From the NCBI GenBank assembly GCA_021796835.1, contig JAKABO010000010.1:1-64000 (forward strand): DNA of 64,000 nt, read 5' to 3'. Shown here in pieces: positions 24,794 through 36,376 of the stretch. A program made the translations under genes and the position numbers. The notes beneath the pieces were generated by a model that worked only from the letters and a program-made list of their open reading frames with translations, was not told where the DNA came from and did not search any database. Numbering within the stretch: position 1 is the stretch's first letter; the number at the start of each line of letters is the position of its first letter. The stretch comes from Pseudomonadota bacterium. GTDB lineage: Bacteria; Pseudomonadota; Gammaproteobacteria; Burkholderiales; Ferrovaceae.

Positions 24794-26250
24794 AAAAGGT
24801 TCTGATTGCAGGTCTGTTCCTTGGGGTGTCAGGCTGTTCCTTTGCGCCTACCTATACCCGCCCTGACTTGCCCACGGCAGCCCAGTATCGGGAGAAAACG
24901 GCGGAGGAGGGGCATTGGGTGCCTTTCAAACCCACGGCGGAGACCGCCCGAACCTGGTGGAAAGCCTTTCATGATCCGGTATTGGACGATCTGGAGCATT
25001 CGGGTCTGGCGGCCAACCAGAATTTATTGGCGGCCCTGGCACGCCTGGATCAGGGCCGTTCGTTGGCGCGGGAGCAATGGGCCAACCTCTGGCCTGTGAT
25101 CGGGGCTTCGGCGACTCACCAGAAGACCAAAATTTCCGAACATACCATGATCTTTCCCGTACAAAACTATCCTGCATTCCAGACCAATCAGGTGCAACTG
25201 GATCTGAATTACGAACTGGACATCTGGGGGGCATTGCGTAATGCTGCCCATGCTGCCGACGCCCAGGCCCGCGCCAGTGCCGACGATCTGGCCACCCTGG
25301 CTCTGTCCACGGAGGCCGAGATCGCACTGGATTATGAATCGCTGCGTGCGCTCGATGTGGAATTGTCCGAGACGGAAAAACTGGTGAACAGTTGGGCGGA
25401 TAACCGTACGCTGACGGCCGTTCTGGTGACTGGGGCCGAAGCCGCCACTCCGGATCAGGCACAGGCCGATCTGAACTGGCAGGTGGCGCGCCAGCAACTC
25501 AACGAACTGCGCCTGCAGCGTGAACGCATGGAACATGCCCTGGCGTTACTGGTGGGGAGCAATCCCGAAGAGTTCCACATCGCCCCGGTGGCAGCCGAAC
25601 TACCCACCCCCCTGCATCCCGTTCCAGGAATGCCTTCGATCCTGCTGGAACGACGTCCTGATGTGGTCAGTGCCGAGGAAAAGGTAAAAGCTGCCAATGC
25701 CAACATCGGGGTGGCCAAGGCCGCATGGTTTCCTGTTTTTAATTTGACGGCGTATTCGGGCTATGGCAACACGGGTTATGGGCCTTTGATGGTGGCTCCC
25801 AACCGTTTATGGTCTTTTGGCCCCACCCTGTCGTTGCCCCTGTTCAACGGGGGGCAGATTGCGGCGGCCAATGACCTGGCACGGGCCCAGTGGGAGGAAA
25901 GCGTGGCCAACTATCGAAATACCGTTCTGGAGGCCTGGCGTGAGGTGGAGGATCAATTGGCGGCTTTGCGTGAACTGGAAGAGGAGGCAGAGGCTGCGCG
26001 TGGAGCCAGCAAGGCAGCACAGCTGGCTCTGGAACAGGCTCGTCTGCGCTTTGAAGGAGGGTTGGCCAACCGCTTCGATGTGTTGCAGGCTGAGCGGACT
26101 GCGGCCCTGGCCTTGACCGGAGCGACCCAGTTGCGTTTGCGGGCCCTGGCGAGCAGTATCGTTCTGGTCAAGGCACTGGGCGGCGGGTGGTCGGACTCGG
26201 ATTCTTCCGATGCGGCAAAGCCCCATTCCCCTGCGGGAGCACCCTCCTGA
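24790..26250 (+). CDS. Outer-membrane efflux lipoprotein (NodT/OprM family)
   Basis: A 486-residue TolC-like channel protein. The signal peptide ends in a lipobox (LGVSGC, lipidated C16), then the NodT-type start SFAPTYTRPDL and WWKAFHDPVLDDL. Two repeats of the outer membrane factor fold follow, with ERRPDVVSAEEKVKAANANIGVAKAAWFP characteristic. A long helical C-terminal part ends in ALGGGW. It completes the tripartite efflux complex. The stop overlaps the regulator gene. Confidence 0.94.
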   Translation: MKKVLIAGLFLGVSGCSFAPTYTRPDLPTAAQYREKTAEEGHWVPFKPTAETARTWWKAFHDPVLDDLEHSGLAANQNLLAALARLDQGRSLAREQWANLWPVIGASATHQKTKISEHTMIFPVQNYPAFQTNQVQLDLNYELDIWGALRNAAHAADAQARASADDLATLALSTEAEIALDYESLRALDVELSETEKLVNSWADNRTLTAVLVTGAEAATPDQAQADLNWQVARQQLNELRLQRERMEHALALLVGSNPEEFHIAPVAAELPTPLHPVPGMPSILLERRPDVVSAEEKVKAANANIGVAKAAWFPVFNLTAYSGYGNTGYGPLMVAPNRLWSFGPTLSLPLFNGGQIAAANDLARAQWEESVANYRNTVLEAWREVEDQLAALRELEEEAEAARGASKAAQLALEQARLRFEGGLANRFDVLQAERTAALALTGATQLRLRALASSIVLVKALGGGWSDSDSSDAAKPHSPAGAPS

Positions 26251-26885
26251 TGTCTCAACCCCTGCTGCGCCGTTGCATGCGTGACCAGATTCGCGATCGC
26301 TTGCTGGAACGTATTCTGGAGGGAACCTACGCGCCAGGACATCGTTTTGTGGAACTGGATCTGGCAGCGGAATTCCAGGTCAGCCAGAGTCCCGTTCGCG
26401 AGGCTTTGCGTGAATTGGAAGTGATGGGTGCGGTGGATTCACTGCGTTACAAGGGGACCCGCGTTCGTTCCCCCAATCCGGTGGAAATGGCCGAAGCCTA
26501 TGCTCTGCGGGCTATCCTGGAACAGCGTTCGGCAGAATTGGCCGTTCCCTGCCCTCCTGCCGTATTGGATTCCCTGCGTGCCGACCTGGTGGCACTGCAT
26601 GAGGCAGCCCGAGACCGTGACGTGGCCCGCTACAGTCGCCATGCATTCAATTTCCATCGAAGCATCGTGGTTCAATCAGGCAATCACTTGTTTCTGGAAA
26701 TATGGGAAAACGTCCAGACACGAGCACGCTTGCCTTTTGTGGCGCAGCACCTGTCCGCCGAATTGGCCTCCTGTGCTGCCGACCACGATCCCATTCTGGT
26801 GGCTCTTGAAAAAGGGGAAGGGGCTTCGGCAGGAAGACTGCTGCGCACTTTCATGGAATCCCTGCTGGCCAAACTGCCGCGCTGA
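26250..26885 (+). CDS. GntR-family (FadR/FCD type) transcriptional regulator
   Basis: A 211-residue regulator. The N-terminal winged helix has ILEGTYAPGHRFVELDLAAEF and QVSQSPVREALRELE, the GntR signature. The C-terminal helical FCD domain follows (VEMAEAYALRAILEQRSAEL, later histidines in HAFNFHRSI and ADHDPIL that usually bind metal or ligand). As last gene of the efflux operon it probably autoregulates it through the palindromic promoter. GntR control of an RND pump is less common than TetR or MarR control. Confidence 0.9.
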   Translation: MSQPLLRRCMRDQIRDRLLERILEGTYAPGHRFVELDLAAEFQVSQSPVREALRELEVMGAVDSLRYKGTRVRSPNPVEMAEAYALRAILEQRSAELAVPCPPAVLDSLRADLVALHEAARDRDVARYSRHAFNFHRSIVVQSGNHLFLEIWENVQTRARLPFVAQHLSAELASCAADHDPILVALEKGEGASAGRLLRTFMESLLAKLPR

Positions 26886-26894
26886 AAGGTTCTG

Positions 26895-26914
26895 CCACCG
26901 GACGGAGGTTTTTA
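26895..26914 (+). terminator. Weak intrinsic terminator after the efflux operon
   Basis: CCACC-GGAC-GGAGG hairpin with a central A-A mismatch, followed by TTTTTA. The stem is short, so efficiency is doubtful. Confidence 0.35.
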
Positions 26915-26917
26915 TCT

Positions 26918-26923
26918 TATAAT
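26918..26923 (+). promoter_or_regulatory. -10 element of tRNA-Ser
   Basis: A perfect TATAAT eight bases before the tRNA 5' end. No convincing -35 hexamer was found. Confidence 0.5.
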
Positions 26924-26931
26924 CGCGGTCT

Positions 26932-30101
<3,170 letters not shown>

Positions 30102-30105
<4 letters not shown>

Positions 30106-31145
30106 AAGGGGTTGCCACCATATTCACCGGTCAGGGTTTTCAGAAAAGCGACGATTTCTGAAATATCTTCGGTGGGCAAATCGACTCCCAGTTGATGTTC
30201 TCCCATGATCCTGACGACCTGTTCGAGGGTTGGTACGGAACCATCGTGCAGATAGGGAGCGGTGAGCGCGATATTGCGCAGGCCGGGCACCTTGAATACA
30301 TGCATGTCCTCGAGGTTTCTGGTGATGGCATACCGACCCATGTCGGCTTCAGTGAGCGGCCTGTTTTCCTTGAAATAGGGGCGCATGATGCCAAGTTTCT
30401 CGTAAAGGTTTCCGCCGATGTTGCTTCCCTGATGACAGGAAATGCAGCCGTAACCTTTGAAGAGTTGATATCCGGCAAACTCTTTGGGGGTGATCGCCTT
30501 CGTGTCTCCCCTCAGGAATTTGTCGAAACGGGAATTTGGGGTGATGAGGGAACGTTCGAATGTGGCAATGGCGTCCCTGATATTTTCCGCTGTGATTCCG
30601 TCCGGGTAAATGTTGGCGAATTTGATCGCGTAGGACGGATCCTTCTGAAGTTTGGAGATGACTTCGGTCCAGTTGGACCCCATTTCCACCGGGTTGTTGA
30701 CCGGGCCGTCGACCTGCTGTTCCAGGGTTGCTGCGCGACCATTCCAGAACTGGCGGAAATTATACCCACTGTTGTAAACCGTCGGGGCATTGATGTTCCC
30801 GAGTTGACCATAAATTCCCCGTGAATATTTCTTTGCGTCGACCCCACCATGATCCAGTTGATGACAACTTGCACAGGCAATCGTGTTGTCATGGGACAGT
30901 TTGAGTTCATTGAACAGTTTTTTGCCAAGCGCGACCTTTCCCTGATCGAGGTCGGGTGGTTCGAGAGGCAGTGGGGTGATCGGTTCCCTCGAGTTCGTGA
31001 GAACCGAGTAGTGAGGGGAGGGCGGTACGGAAGGTAGTTTTGATGGCCAAAATTCCCATGCGTAAAGACAAGTGAGGAGCATGGCACCAAGTACTACCTT
31101 GATCCACAGGGGAGAAGTCGGGGGTGAGATATCCATGTGTTCCAT
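30102..31145 (-). CDS. Di-haem cytochrome c peroxidase (CcpA/MauG family)
   Basis: A 347-residue periplasmic or membrane-anchored protein with one N-terminal hydrophobic segment (LWIKVVLGAMLLTCLYAWEF) and two haem c motifs, CASCH and CISCH. The spacing, the segments LGKKLFNELKLS and FKVPGLRNIALTAPYLHDGSVPTLEQV are typical of bacterial di-haem peroxidases, which reduce hydrogen peroxide with electrons from small cytochromes. Related MauG enzymes modify proteins instead. It precedes and overlaps a c-di-GMP enzyme gene. ATG 31136 is an alternative start. Confidence 0.92.
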
Positions 31146-31188
31146 CGTTAGTCGGGAACTTCGGATAGCAAGGGTGGTTTCACCCCGC

Positions 31189-31425
31189 TCATCGAGGCGC
31201 GGAAGCCTGCTGGTGGTTCTGCCGGGTGTGGCGTACCAGGGCTGGGGTCAGGAATCCTGAGTGCAGAAGCCGTGCCAGACGGGTGCATAAGGCGCCCCCA
31301 GGATCGGTGTTCCGTGTCCGGCCAAAGGCAAGGGCGAGACGGGAGAGGGAGTCTGTCGTCACCCAGAACCCCGCAACCAGATAGGCGAGACCCAATCCGA
31401 TGATCAACAGGCGTTTCACCGACAC
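31189..31425 (-). CDS. Hypothetical small membrane protein upstream of the peroxidase
   Basis: A possible 78-residue protein starting at GTG 31425 (CGGGAG nine bases upstream); ATG 31446 is an alternative. One hydrophobic segment (RLLIIGLGLAYLVAGFWV) is followed by a basic, Arg/His-rich tail. No family recognised. It lies 43 bp before the peroxidase gene on the same strand. The tail composition is not convincing, so it may be spurious. Confidence 0.35.
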   Translation of the reverse strand: MSVKRLLIIGLGLAYLVAGFWVTTDSLSRLALAFGRTRNTDPGGALCTRLARLLHSGFLTPALVRHTRQNHQQASAPR

Positions 31426-31446
31426 GCGACCATTCTCCCGAAACAA

Positions 31447-31635
31447 ATTAGGCCGATTATATCAGCCCCGTCCCTGAAGCGAACTTTTTGAATTCTTTAT
31501 CCAACCATTCCAAGAAAAGGTGATAATCATCATTGATTGAGGATGCTCCGTCCTGATGTTTTTGACCAGGAGGGGGATGTTACAGTAGCCGGTAGCACGG
31601 AACGATCCAACGGCTGTCACTGAACAGGAGGAATA
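31447..31635. other. Divergent intergenic region before the slipin gene
   Basis: AT-richer noncoding DNA that must carry promoters for both strands. I see no clean -35/-10 pair. TGATAATCATCATTGA near 31520-31535 is only a weak Fur-box resemblance. Confidence 0.4.
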
Positions 31636-32502
31636 ATGAACATGAACCCGATCACGTCCTTCCTGGTTTCCGTCCTGATTCTCATGGGCCTCGTCATTGG
31701 CCAGTGGGAAAGCCCCTATCTTGCGCTGGTTTTTTTTGGCGCCGCAGTCGTCACTGCGTTGTCGCTGAAGATGGCCAATGCCTGGCAAAAGTTTGTCATC
31801 CTGAGGATGGGAAGGTTACAAAGCGTCAAGGGGCCGGGCCTGTTCGCCATTATTCCGATCCTGGACAATGTGGTTGCGGTGATCGACGAACGGATTCAGA
31901 CCACAGCCTTCAATGCCGAGCAGGCGCTCACCAGGGATACCGTTCCGGTCAATGTCGATGCGATCATTTTCTGGCATGTGCACGATGCCGAAAAAGCCGC
32001 GCTGGCCATCACCAATTATCGTGAGGCCATCGACCGGGTTGCCCAAACCTCGCTGCGCGAGATGATCGGTTCTTCGATGTTGACTGCACTGTTGTCCGAC
32101 CGCAAGGAAGCCGACGAGCAATTGAAAGAAGAGATCGGCAAAAAAACTGCCTTATGGGGTATATCGGTAAGTTCGGTGGAAATTCGCGACGTGGCCATTC
32201 CAGTAGCCCTTCAGGATGCCATGTCCCGTCAGGCACAGGCGGAGCGCGAGAAGCAGGCGCGTGTGATTCTTGGATCGGCCGAAGCTGCAATAGCGGGAAA
32301 GTTTGTCGAGGCCGCAGATATTTACGCGGGACATCCCGGCGCGCTCCAACTTCGGGCCATGAATATCATTTACGAGACCACGAAGGAACGGGGAGTCACG
32401 ATCCTGATCCCGAGTTCGATGGTCGACAGCCTGAATCCCTCCGCGACGGCACAGGCGCTTGCATCCGTGAGCAAGGGAACACCCGTGGGGGGCGATTCGT
32501 GA
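31636..32502 (+). CDS. Slipin/stomatin-like SPFH (Band 7) protein
   Basis: A 288-residue membrane scaffold protein. Hydrophobic N-terminus (about 5-50), then the SPFH domain with VILRMGRLQSVKGPGLFAIIP, VDERIQTTAFNAEQALTRDTVPVNVDAI and TSLREMIG, all typical of bacterial slipins. A helical C-terminus with AERE/KQARV follows. Such proteins oligomerise in membrane microdomains. The usual partner is an NfeD protein; here it is a DUF2905 gene 16 bp downstream. ATG 31636 has ACAGGAGGAATA upstream. Confidence 0.9.
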   Translation: MNMNPITSFLVSVLILMGLVIGQWESPYLALVFFGAAVVTALSLKMANAWQKFVILRMGRLQSVKGPGLFAIIPILDNVVAVIDERIQTTAFNAEQALTRDTVPVNVDAIIFWHVHDAEKAALAITNYREAIDRVAQTSLREMIGSSMLTALLSDRKEADEQLKEEIGKKTALWGISVSSVEIRDVAIPVALQDAMSRQAQAEREKQARVILGSAEAAIAGKFVEAADIYAGHPGALQLRAMNIIYETTKERGVTILIPSSMVDSLNPSATAQALASVSKGTPVGGDS

Positions 32503-32518
32503 ATCCGGAGGGGGAGAT

Positions 32519-32719
32519 ATGGCCAAGTGGCTTGTCATTGTCGGCATCATTTTCATCCTGGTCGGCGTAACCTGGCCTTGGTTGTCCAGACTGGGCATGG
32601 GTTCCCTTCCGGGCGACATCCATATCGAGCGTAAAGGATTCAGTTTTTACTTTCCGGTCACTACCAGCATCATCGTTTCTCTGGTCTTGTCGCTGGTTTT
32701 CTGGATCTTCAGAAAATGA
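32519..32719 (+). CDS. DUF2905 small membrane protein
   Basis: A 66-residue protein with two hydrophobic segments (IIFILVGVTWPWL and SIIVSLVLSLVFWIF) flanking the LGMGSLPGDIHIER motif that defines DUF2905. Function unknown. GGAGGGGGAGAT precedes ATG 32519. Probably co-transcribed with the slipin gene. Confidence 0.9.
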   Translation: MAKWLVIVGIIFILVGVTWPWLSRLGMGSLPGDIHIERKGFSFYFPVTTSIIVSLVLSLVFWIFRK

Positions 32720-32734
32720 ATCTGGATTATGAAG

Positions 32735-32772
32735 AAAAATGGCCAACAGTTTTATCCAAAAGCCATTTTTTT
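32735..32772. terminator. Bidirectional intrinsic terminator between DUF2905 and tRNA-Leu
   Basis: AAAAATGGC (32735-32743) pairs with GCCATTTTT (32762-32770) over nine base pairs with an 18-base loop. T-runs follow on both strands, so it can end the slipin operon and the tRNA-Leu transcript. Confidence 0.65.
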
Positions 32773-32859
32773 GGTGCCCGGAGCCGGAATCGAACCGGCA
32801 CAGCCGCAATGGCCGAGGGATTTTAAGTCCCTTGTGTCTACCAGTTTCACCATCCGGGC
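32772..32859 (-). tRNA. tRNA-Leu (UAA)
   Basis: Minus strand, 88 bases, type II: acceptor GCCCGGA/TCCGGGC, D-arm TGGTGAAACTGGTAGACAC, anticodon loop CTTAAAA (TAA), long variable arm, T-loop GGTTCGATTCC, encoded CCA at 32772-32774. A TAGAAT -10 lies just upstream (plus-strand 32868-32873). Confidence 0.97.
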
Positions 32860-33067
32860 GACAGCGTATTCTAACAGATTGCAGTAGGGAACCTGCGTGT
32901 GGCTGCAGCACTGGATGGCGTGACGGCGGTGTCAGGCGCAGGGGGTTTTTCATGGCAGGCATGGGAGGCCGAGGCAAGAGCAGGGTTCGGACCGTGAACT
33001 CGGCTACAATGCACAGGAAGGGATGATCGTGTTTCGCTGGTTCTCGCTGTCATCTATGGAGGTCATA

Positions 33068-34306
33068 ATGAGTCTGAATCCGGTTTCTGGACAATCTCCG
33101 GTTTCTCCCCATCTTTCCCGACTGGTATTGGGGATGGGCTGTTTCTGGGGGGCAGAAAAGCGTCTGGCTGCGCTTCCGGGCGTGGTCTGGACCGAGGTGG
33201 GATACGCGGGGGGAGAAACCGCAAATCCCACCTATCAAACGGTGCTGAAGGAAGCCAGAGAAGGAATGAATCAGGTCCATGCCGAGGTGGTGGAAGTGGA
33301 TTACGATCCCCGGCTCATTTCCACTCGACAGATTCTGATCGCCTTCTTTGAGAATCATGACCCGACTCAGGGAAATCGGCAGGGGAATGATGTGGGTCCC
33401 AACTACCGGAGCGTCATTTTTTATACCCATCCCGATCAGCGAAATGAAGCGTTATCCGTGATGACAACCTATCAGTCTGCCCTGACTGCTGCAGGATATC
33501 CGGCCATGACAACCGAATTGGCCCCTTTAGGGCGTTTTTACCGGGCAGAGGAATACCATCAACGCTATCTTCAGAAACACCCTGAGGGTTATTGTGGGTT
33601 GGGTGGAACCGGGGTGTTTTTCCCCGGACAGCCACCGGAGTTGTCACAGAGTCACCCGGTTTCCCCTCTTGAGGGAAAATCACTGGCGGCGATGCAATTG
33701 GTCGTCTTTGAAAGGTCGGATTGTGATCACTGTCGACAGTTCGAGGCTCAGGTACTGAAACACTGGAAATCCGCCGTTCCGGTGACGCGTACGCTGTCCG
33801 TTCAGGCCCCGGCGGGTTGGCATCTCAGAAGTGCCGTGTGGGCCAGTCCCACCAGCGTATTGTTTCGGGATGGTCAGGAAATCAGCCGGTTCACGGGGTT
33901 CGATGGGGATCAGCACGCATTCTGGAATTGGTTGGGTCATTTGACATTGACCCCGGAGCAGCAGGGTATTGCCTTTGAAGGAGGAACAGAACATGCATTC
34001 ACGGGATCCTTCCTTGATAACCCTGTCCCGGGTACCTATGTGGACCCCATCACCGGTCAACCCTTGTTCCGGAGCGATGCCAAGTTTGTCAGCCATACCG
34101 GATGGCCCAGCTTCTTTGACCCGGTGCCCGGTGCCCTGATCCTGCGCGAGGATGACAGCCACGGCATGCATCGTATCGAGGTATTGAGTGCCAGTTCCGG
34201 AATTCACCTCGGGCATGTTTTCGATGACGGTCCTCCTCCCACAGGCAAGCGCTACTGTATCAACAGTGCAGTACTACGTTTCATTCCTGATTCGTCATTC
34301 AGTTGA
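33068..34306 (+). CDS. msrAB: Methionine sulfoxide reductase fusion MsrA-thioredoxin-like-MsrB
   Basis: A 412-residue protein in three parts. MsrA (about 15-190) has catalytic C25 in MGCFWGAE and the AEEYHQRYLQKHP region. A middle thioredoxin-like segment (about 205-300) has C219-D-H-C222 in ERSDCDHCRQFE. MsrB (about 305-405) has the GTYVDPITGQPLF start, HTGWPSFF, LGHVFDDGP and catalytic C397 in RYCINSAVLRF; zinc-site CxxC pairs are absent, as in many fusions. It repairs both S- and R-methionine sulfoxides. In Neisseria PilB the thioredoxin domain is N-terminal; here it is between the reductases. No signal peptide is seen. ATG 33068 has GGAGGT upstream. Confidence 0.93.
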   Translation: MSLNPVSGQSPVSPHLSRLVLGMGCFWGAEKRLAALPGVVWTEVGYAGGETANPTYQTVLKEAREGMNQVHAEVVEVDYDPRLISTRQILIAFFENHDPTQGNRQGNDVGPNYRSVIFYTHPDQRNEALSVMTTYQSALTAAGYPAMTTELAPLGRFYRAEEYHQRYLQKHPEGYCGLGGTGVFFPGQPPELSQSHPVSPLEGKSLAAMQLVVFERSDCDHCRQFEAQVLKHWKSAVPVTRTLSVQAPAGWHLRSAVWASPTSVLFRDGQEISRFTGFDGDQHAFWNWLGHLTLTPEQQGIAFEGGTEHAFTGSFLDNPVPGTYVDPITGQPLFRSDAKFVSHTGWPSFFDPVPGALILREDDSHGMHRIEVLSASSGIHLGHVFDDGPPPTGKRYCINSAVLRFIPDSSFS

Positions 34307-35089
34307 CGAAAGAAGGACGCCGGTCATGCTGATGGCCGCCATTTCAATCTGACGGACAGGGAAAGAGACTTGATCCGTGGGCTGAAACGAGCCCAGAATG
34401 GGGAGTAGGGGTAAAAAGTGTTCCGGAGTGGGGACGGCCAGGTGGCCTTCTGCTGGCCACCGGCCCCACTCGAGTAAAGATTCATGATCATGTGTTCGAA
34501 TGCGCTCCACGACCCAGTCATCAAAACTTTCGGCCCAGGAGTGAGGGGGAGACATTTCTTCCCACAGCGCGGCCCCAAGATGATGAACGATATTGCCGCT
34601 TCCCAGCAGGAGAACGCCCTCCTGGCGCAAGGGGGCCAATCGCTTGCCCAGATCAAAATGAAAGTCGGGGGATTGACCCAGATCGAGCGCCACTTGAATG
34701 ACGGGAATATCTGCGTCTGGATACAGGTGCAGGAGAAGAGACCAGGCTCCATGGTCCAATCCCCATTCGTGATCCATGTGGACCGTCCGGGGAGATAAAA
34801 GTGTGCAGACACGGCTGGCCAGTTGCGGACTGCCCGGACAGGGATATTGGATCTGGTAGAGGGCACGCGGGAAACCGCCAAAGTCATGAATCGTGCGGGG
34901 CCGGTCCATGGCCGTGACGGCACACTGTTTGAGGCCCCAGTGGGCGGAAAATACCACGATTCCCTGCGGGCGGGGTAATTGATTGCCCAGGGCGCGCCAT
35001 TGATCGGTAATGGAGTCGTGACCCAAGGCATGCATGGGATTGCCGTGACCAAGAAAGAGAGCAGGATGTGGTAATTCAGCGATTGGCAT
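34295..35089 (-). CDS. ygiD: DODA-type extradiol aromatic ring-opening dioxygenase
   Basis: A 264-residue member of the class III extradiol dioxygenase family (LigB-like; E. coli YgiD opens DOPA at the 4,5 bond). The family starts ALFLGHGNPM, then IVVFSAHW, DFGGFP, LDHGAWSLLLHLYPDADIPVIQV and LGSGNIVHHLG, including the histidines that bind the metal. The natural substrate here is unknown. The 3' end overlaps msrAB by 12 bases; it diverges from lexA across the SOS promoter. Confidence 0.92.
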   Translation of the reverse strand: MPIAELPHPALFLGHGNPMHALGHDSITDQWRALGNQLPRPQGIVVFSAHWGLKQCAVTAMDRPRTIHDFGGFPRALYQIQYPCPGSPQLASRVCTLLSPRTVHMDHEWGLDHGAWSLLLHLYPDADIPVIQVALDLGQSPDFHFDLGKRLAPLRQEGVLLLGSGNIVHHLGAALWEEMSPPHSWAESFDDWVVERIRTHDHESLLEWGRWPAEGHLAVPTPEHFLPLLPILGSFQPTDQVSFPVRQIEMAAISMTGVLLSSTE

Positions 35090-35130
35090 GAGGTATCACC
35101 CGCGAAAATAGTCTGGAACGAAACTTCGAG

Positions 35131-35158
35131 TTGCATAACTTCCTTAACTGTATATAAT
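35131..35158 (+). promoter_or_regulatory. lexA promoter
   Basis: TTGCAT (35131-35136), 16-base spacer, TATAAT (35153-35158). The -10 lies inside the SOS box. Confidence 0.7.
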
Positions 35159-35163
35159 TACAG
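35148..35163. promoter_or_regulatory. LexA-binding SOS box
   Basis: CTGT at 35148-35151, eight AT-rich bases, ACAG at 35160-35163: a perfect match to the beta/gammaproteobacterial SOS consensus. It overlaps the lexA -10, so LexA should repress its own operon. Confidence 0.88.
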
Positions 35164-35191
35164 TTACTTGCTTCGAACAGGGTGCCGCCCC

Positions 35192-35794
35192 ATGCAGGAA
35201 CTTACATTACGTCAACAGGAAATCCTTCTCTGGATACGCCAGTATATGGTGGATCACGGCATTCCGCCAACCCGTCTTGCACTCTGTGCTGCCATGGGAT
35301 TTCGTTCACCCAATGCGGCGGAAACGCATTTGCGGGCGCTGGAGCGCAAGGGGGCGATCGAACTGGTGCAGGGGGTTTCACGGGGGATCCGGTTGGTCGA
35401 AGACCCCAAGGAAGCCAGTGGGTTGCCACTGATCGGCAAGGTGGCAGCAGGACAGCCCATACTGGCTGTGGCGCACATCGAATCCTATGAGCCAGTCGAC
35501 CCGGGGCTATTTCAGCCCGTGGCGCATTACCTGTTGCGGGTTCAAGGTGAAAGCATGCGCAATGCGGGTATTCTGGAAGGGGATCTGGTCGCGGTCCATC
35601 ACACCCTCATCGTACAGAATGGACAGATCGTGGTGGCGCGATTGGAGGATGAAGTGACGATCAAAAGATTTTATCGGCAGGGTGAACGAGTGGAATTGCG
35701 CCCGGAAAACCCCGACTTTCCGGTCATTGAAGTGAACCTGAAAAAACAAGCCCTGCATATCGAGGGCGTGATGGTTGGGTTGATTCGCACCTGA
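35192..35794 (+). CDS. lexA: SOS-response repressor LexA
   Basis: A 200-residue repressor-protease. N-terminal winged helix (LTLRQQEILLWIRQYM, then FRSPNAAETHLRAL). The autocleavage bond is A86-G87 (KVAAGQPI); the catalytic dyad is S121 (QGESMRNAG) and K158 (DEVTIKRF). RecA filaments trigger cleavage after DNA damage. ATG 35192 fits family length; the frame extends eight codons upstream. The next gene is SulA-like. Confidence 0.97.
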   Translation: MQELTLRQQEILLWIRQYMVDHGIPPTRLALCAAMGFRSPNAAETHLRALERKGAIELVQGVSRGIRLVEDPKEASGLPLIGKVAAGQPILAVAHIESYEPVDPGLFQPVAHYLLRVQGESMRNAGILEGDLVAVHHTLIVQNGQIVVARLEDEVTIKRFYRQGERVELRPENPDFPVIEVNLKKQALHIEGVMVGLIRT

Positions 35795-35825
35795 GGCGTA
35801 CCGTTGATCGAGGAGAGAAGTCATC

Positions 35826-36365
35826 ATGTGGACCGTTCTGGAAAACTTTGGATACCGGGTAAAACATGAACCCCGTGCAGAAACTCGGGCAGGGGAAGGG
35901 CATAGGAGGTTCCTTGAGAAATCGGGGGGGTTACACCTGTTGCCCACGACGGGCAGTGTAACGGAACTGGAATCCTGTGTTTCCTTGATACAACAGTGCC
36001 TGGCGCGGCATCAATGGGTTTTTTTGGTGGACTCGCCCTTCGAGGAAGAGGTTCTGTTGCGTTTCTACCCTATGTTGTCGGACCGGCGCGTGGTCAATGT
36101 TCCGGTCAAGTCTCATGAGGCCAAACACTGGGCCTTGCTACAGGCGCTGAACCATCCTTTGGCGGGTGCCCTTTTGTTCTGGCATTCCTCCCTGGATTCC
36201 TACGAAGAACAGAAGTTGGACAGATTGGCGCAGAGAACACAGTGTTTTTGTGGACAATTCGTTTCCGATGCCCTGCCTCGGGCCTTACCCGCCCTGCCTT
36301 CGATGGGGTACTTCCCCTCTCTGAGAGGGCCGATCCAGTCGCTGACGCGTCAAAAATATCTGTGA
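35826..36365 (+). CDS. SulA-like putative SOS cell-division inhibitor
   Basis: A 179-residue protein 31 bp behind lexA, so it should share the SOS promoter. The central part (LPTTGSVTELESCVSLIQQCLA, then HQWVFLVDSPFEEEVLL, and VVNVPVKSHEAKHWALLQALN) follows the SulA/RecA-like pattern, and lexA-sulA pairs are known in Pseudomonas. Overall similarity is weak and an ImuA-type protein is an alternative. If SulA, it would block FtsZ polymerisation during DNA damage. Confidence 0.55.
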   Translation: MWTVLENFGYRVKHEPRAETRAGEGHRRFLEKSGGLHLLPTTGSVTELESCVSLIQQCLARHQWVFLVDSPFEEEVLLRFYPMLSDRRVVNVPVKSHEAKHWALLQALNHPLAGALLFWHSSLDSYEEQKLDRLAQRTQCFCGQFVSDALPRALPALPSMGYFPSLRGPIQSLTRQKYL

Positions 36366-36376
36366 GTTTTTTCTGG

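Noticed and set aside
31520-31536. Fur-box resemblance upstream of the slipin gene
   Set aside because: Only about half of the palindrome matches, unlike the two sites before the TonB receptor.
32739-33026. Short plus-strand frame spanning tRNA-Leu
   Set aside because: Same reason: the peptide derives from antisense tRNA-Leu.
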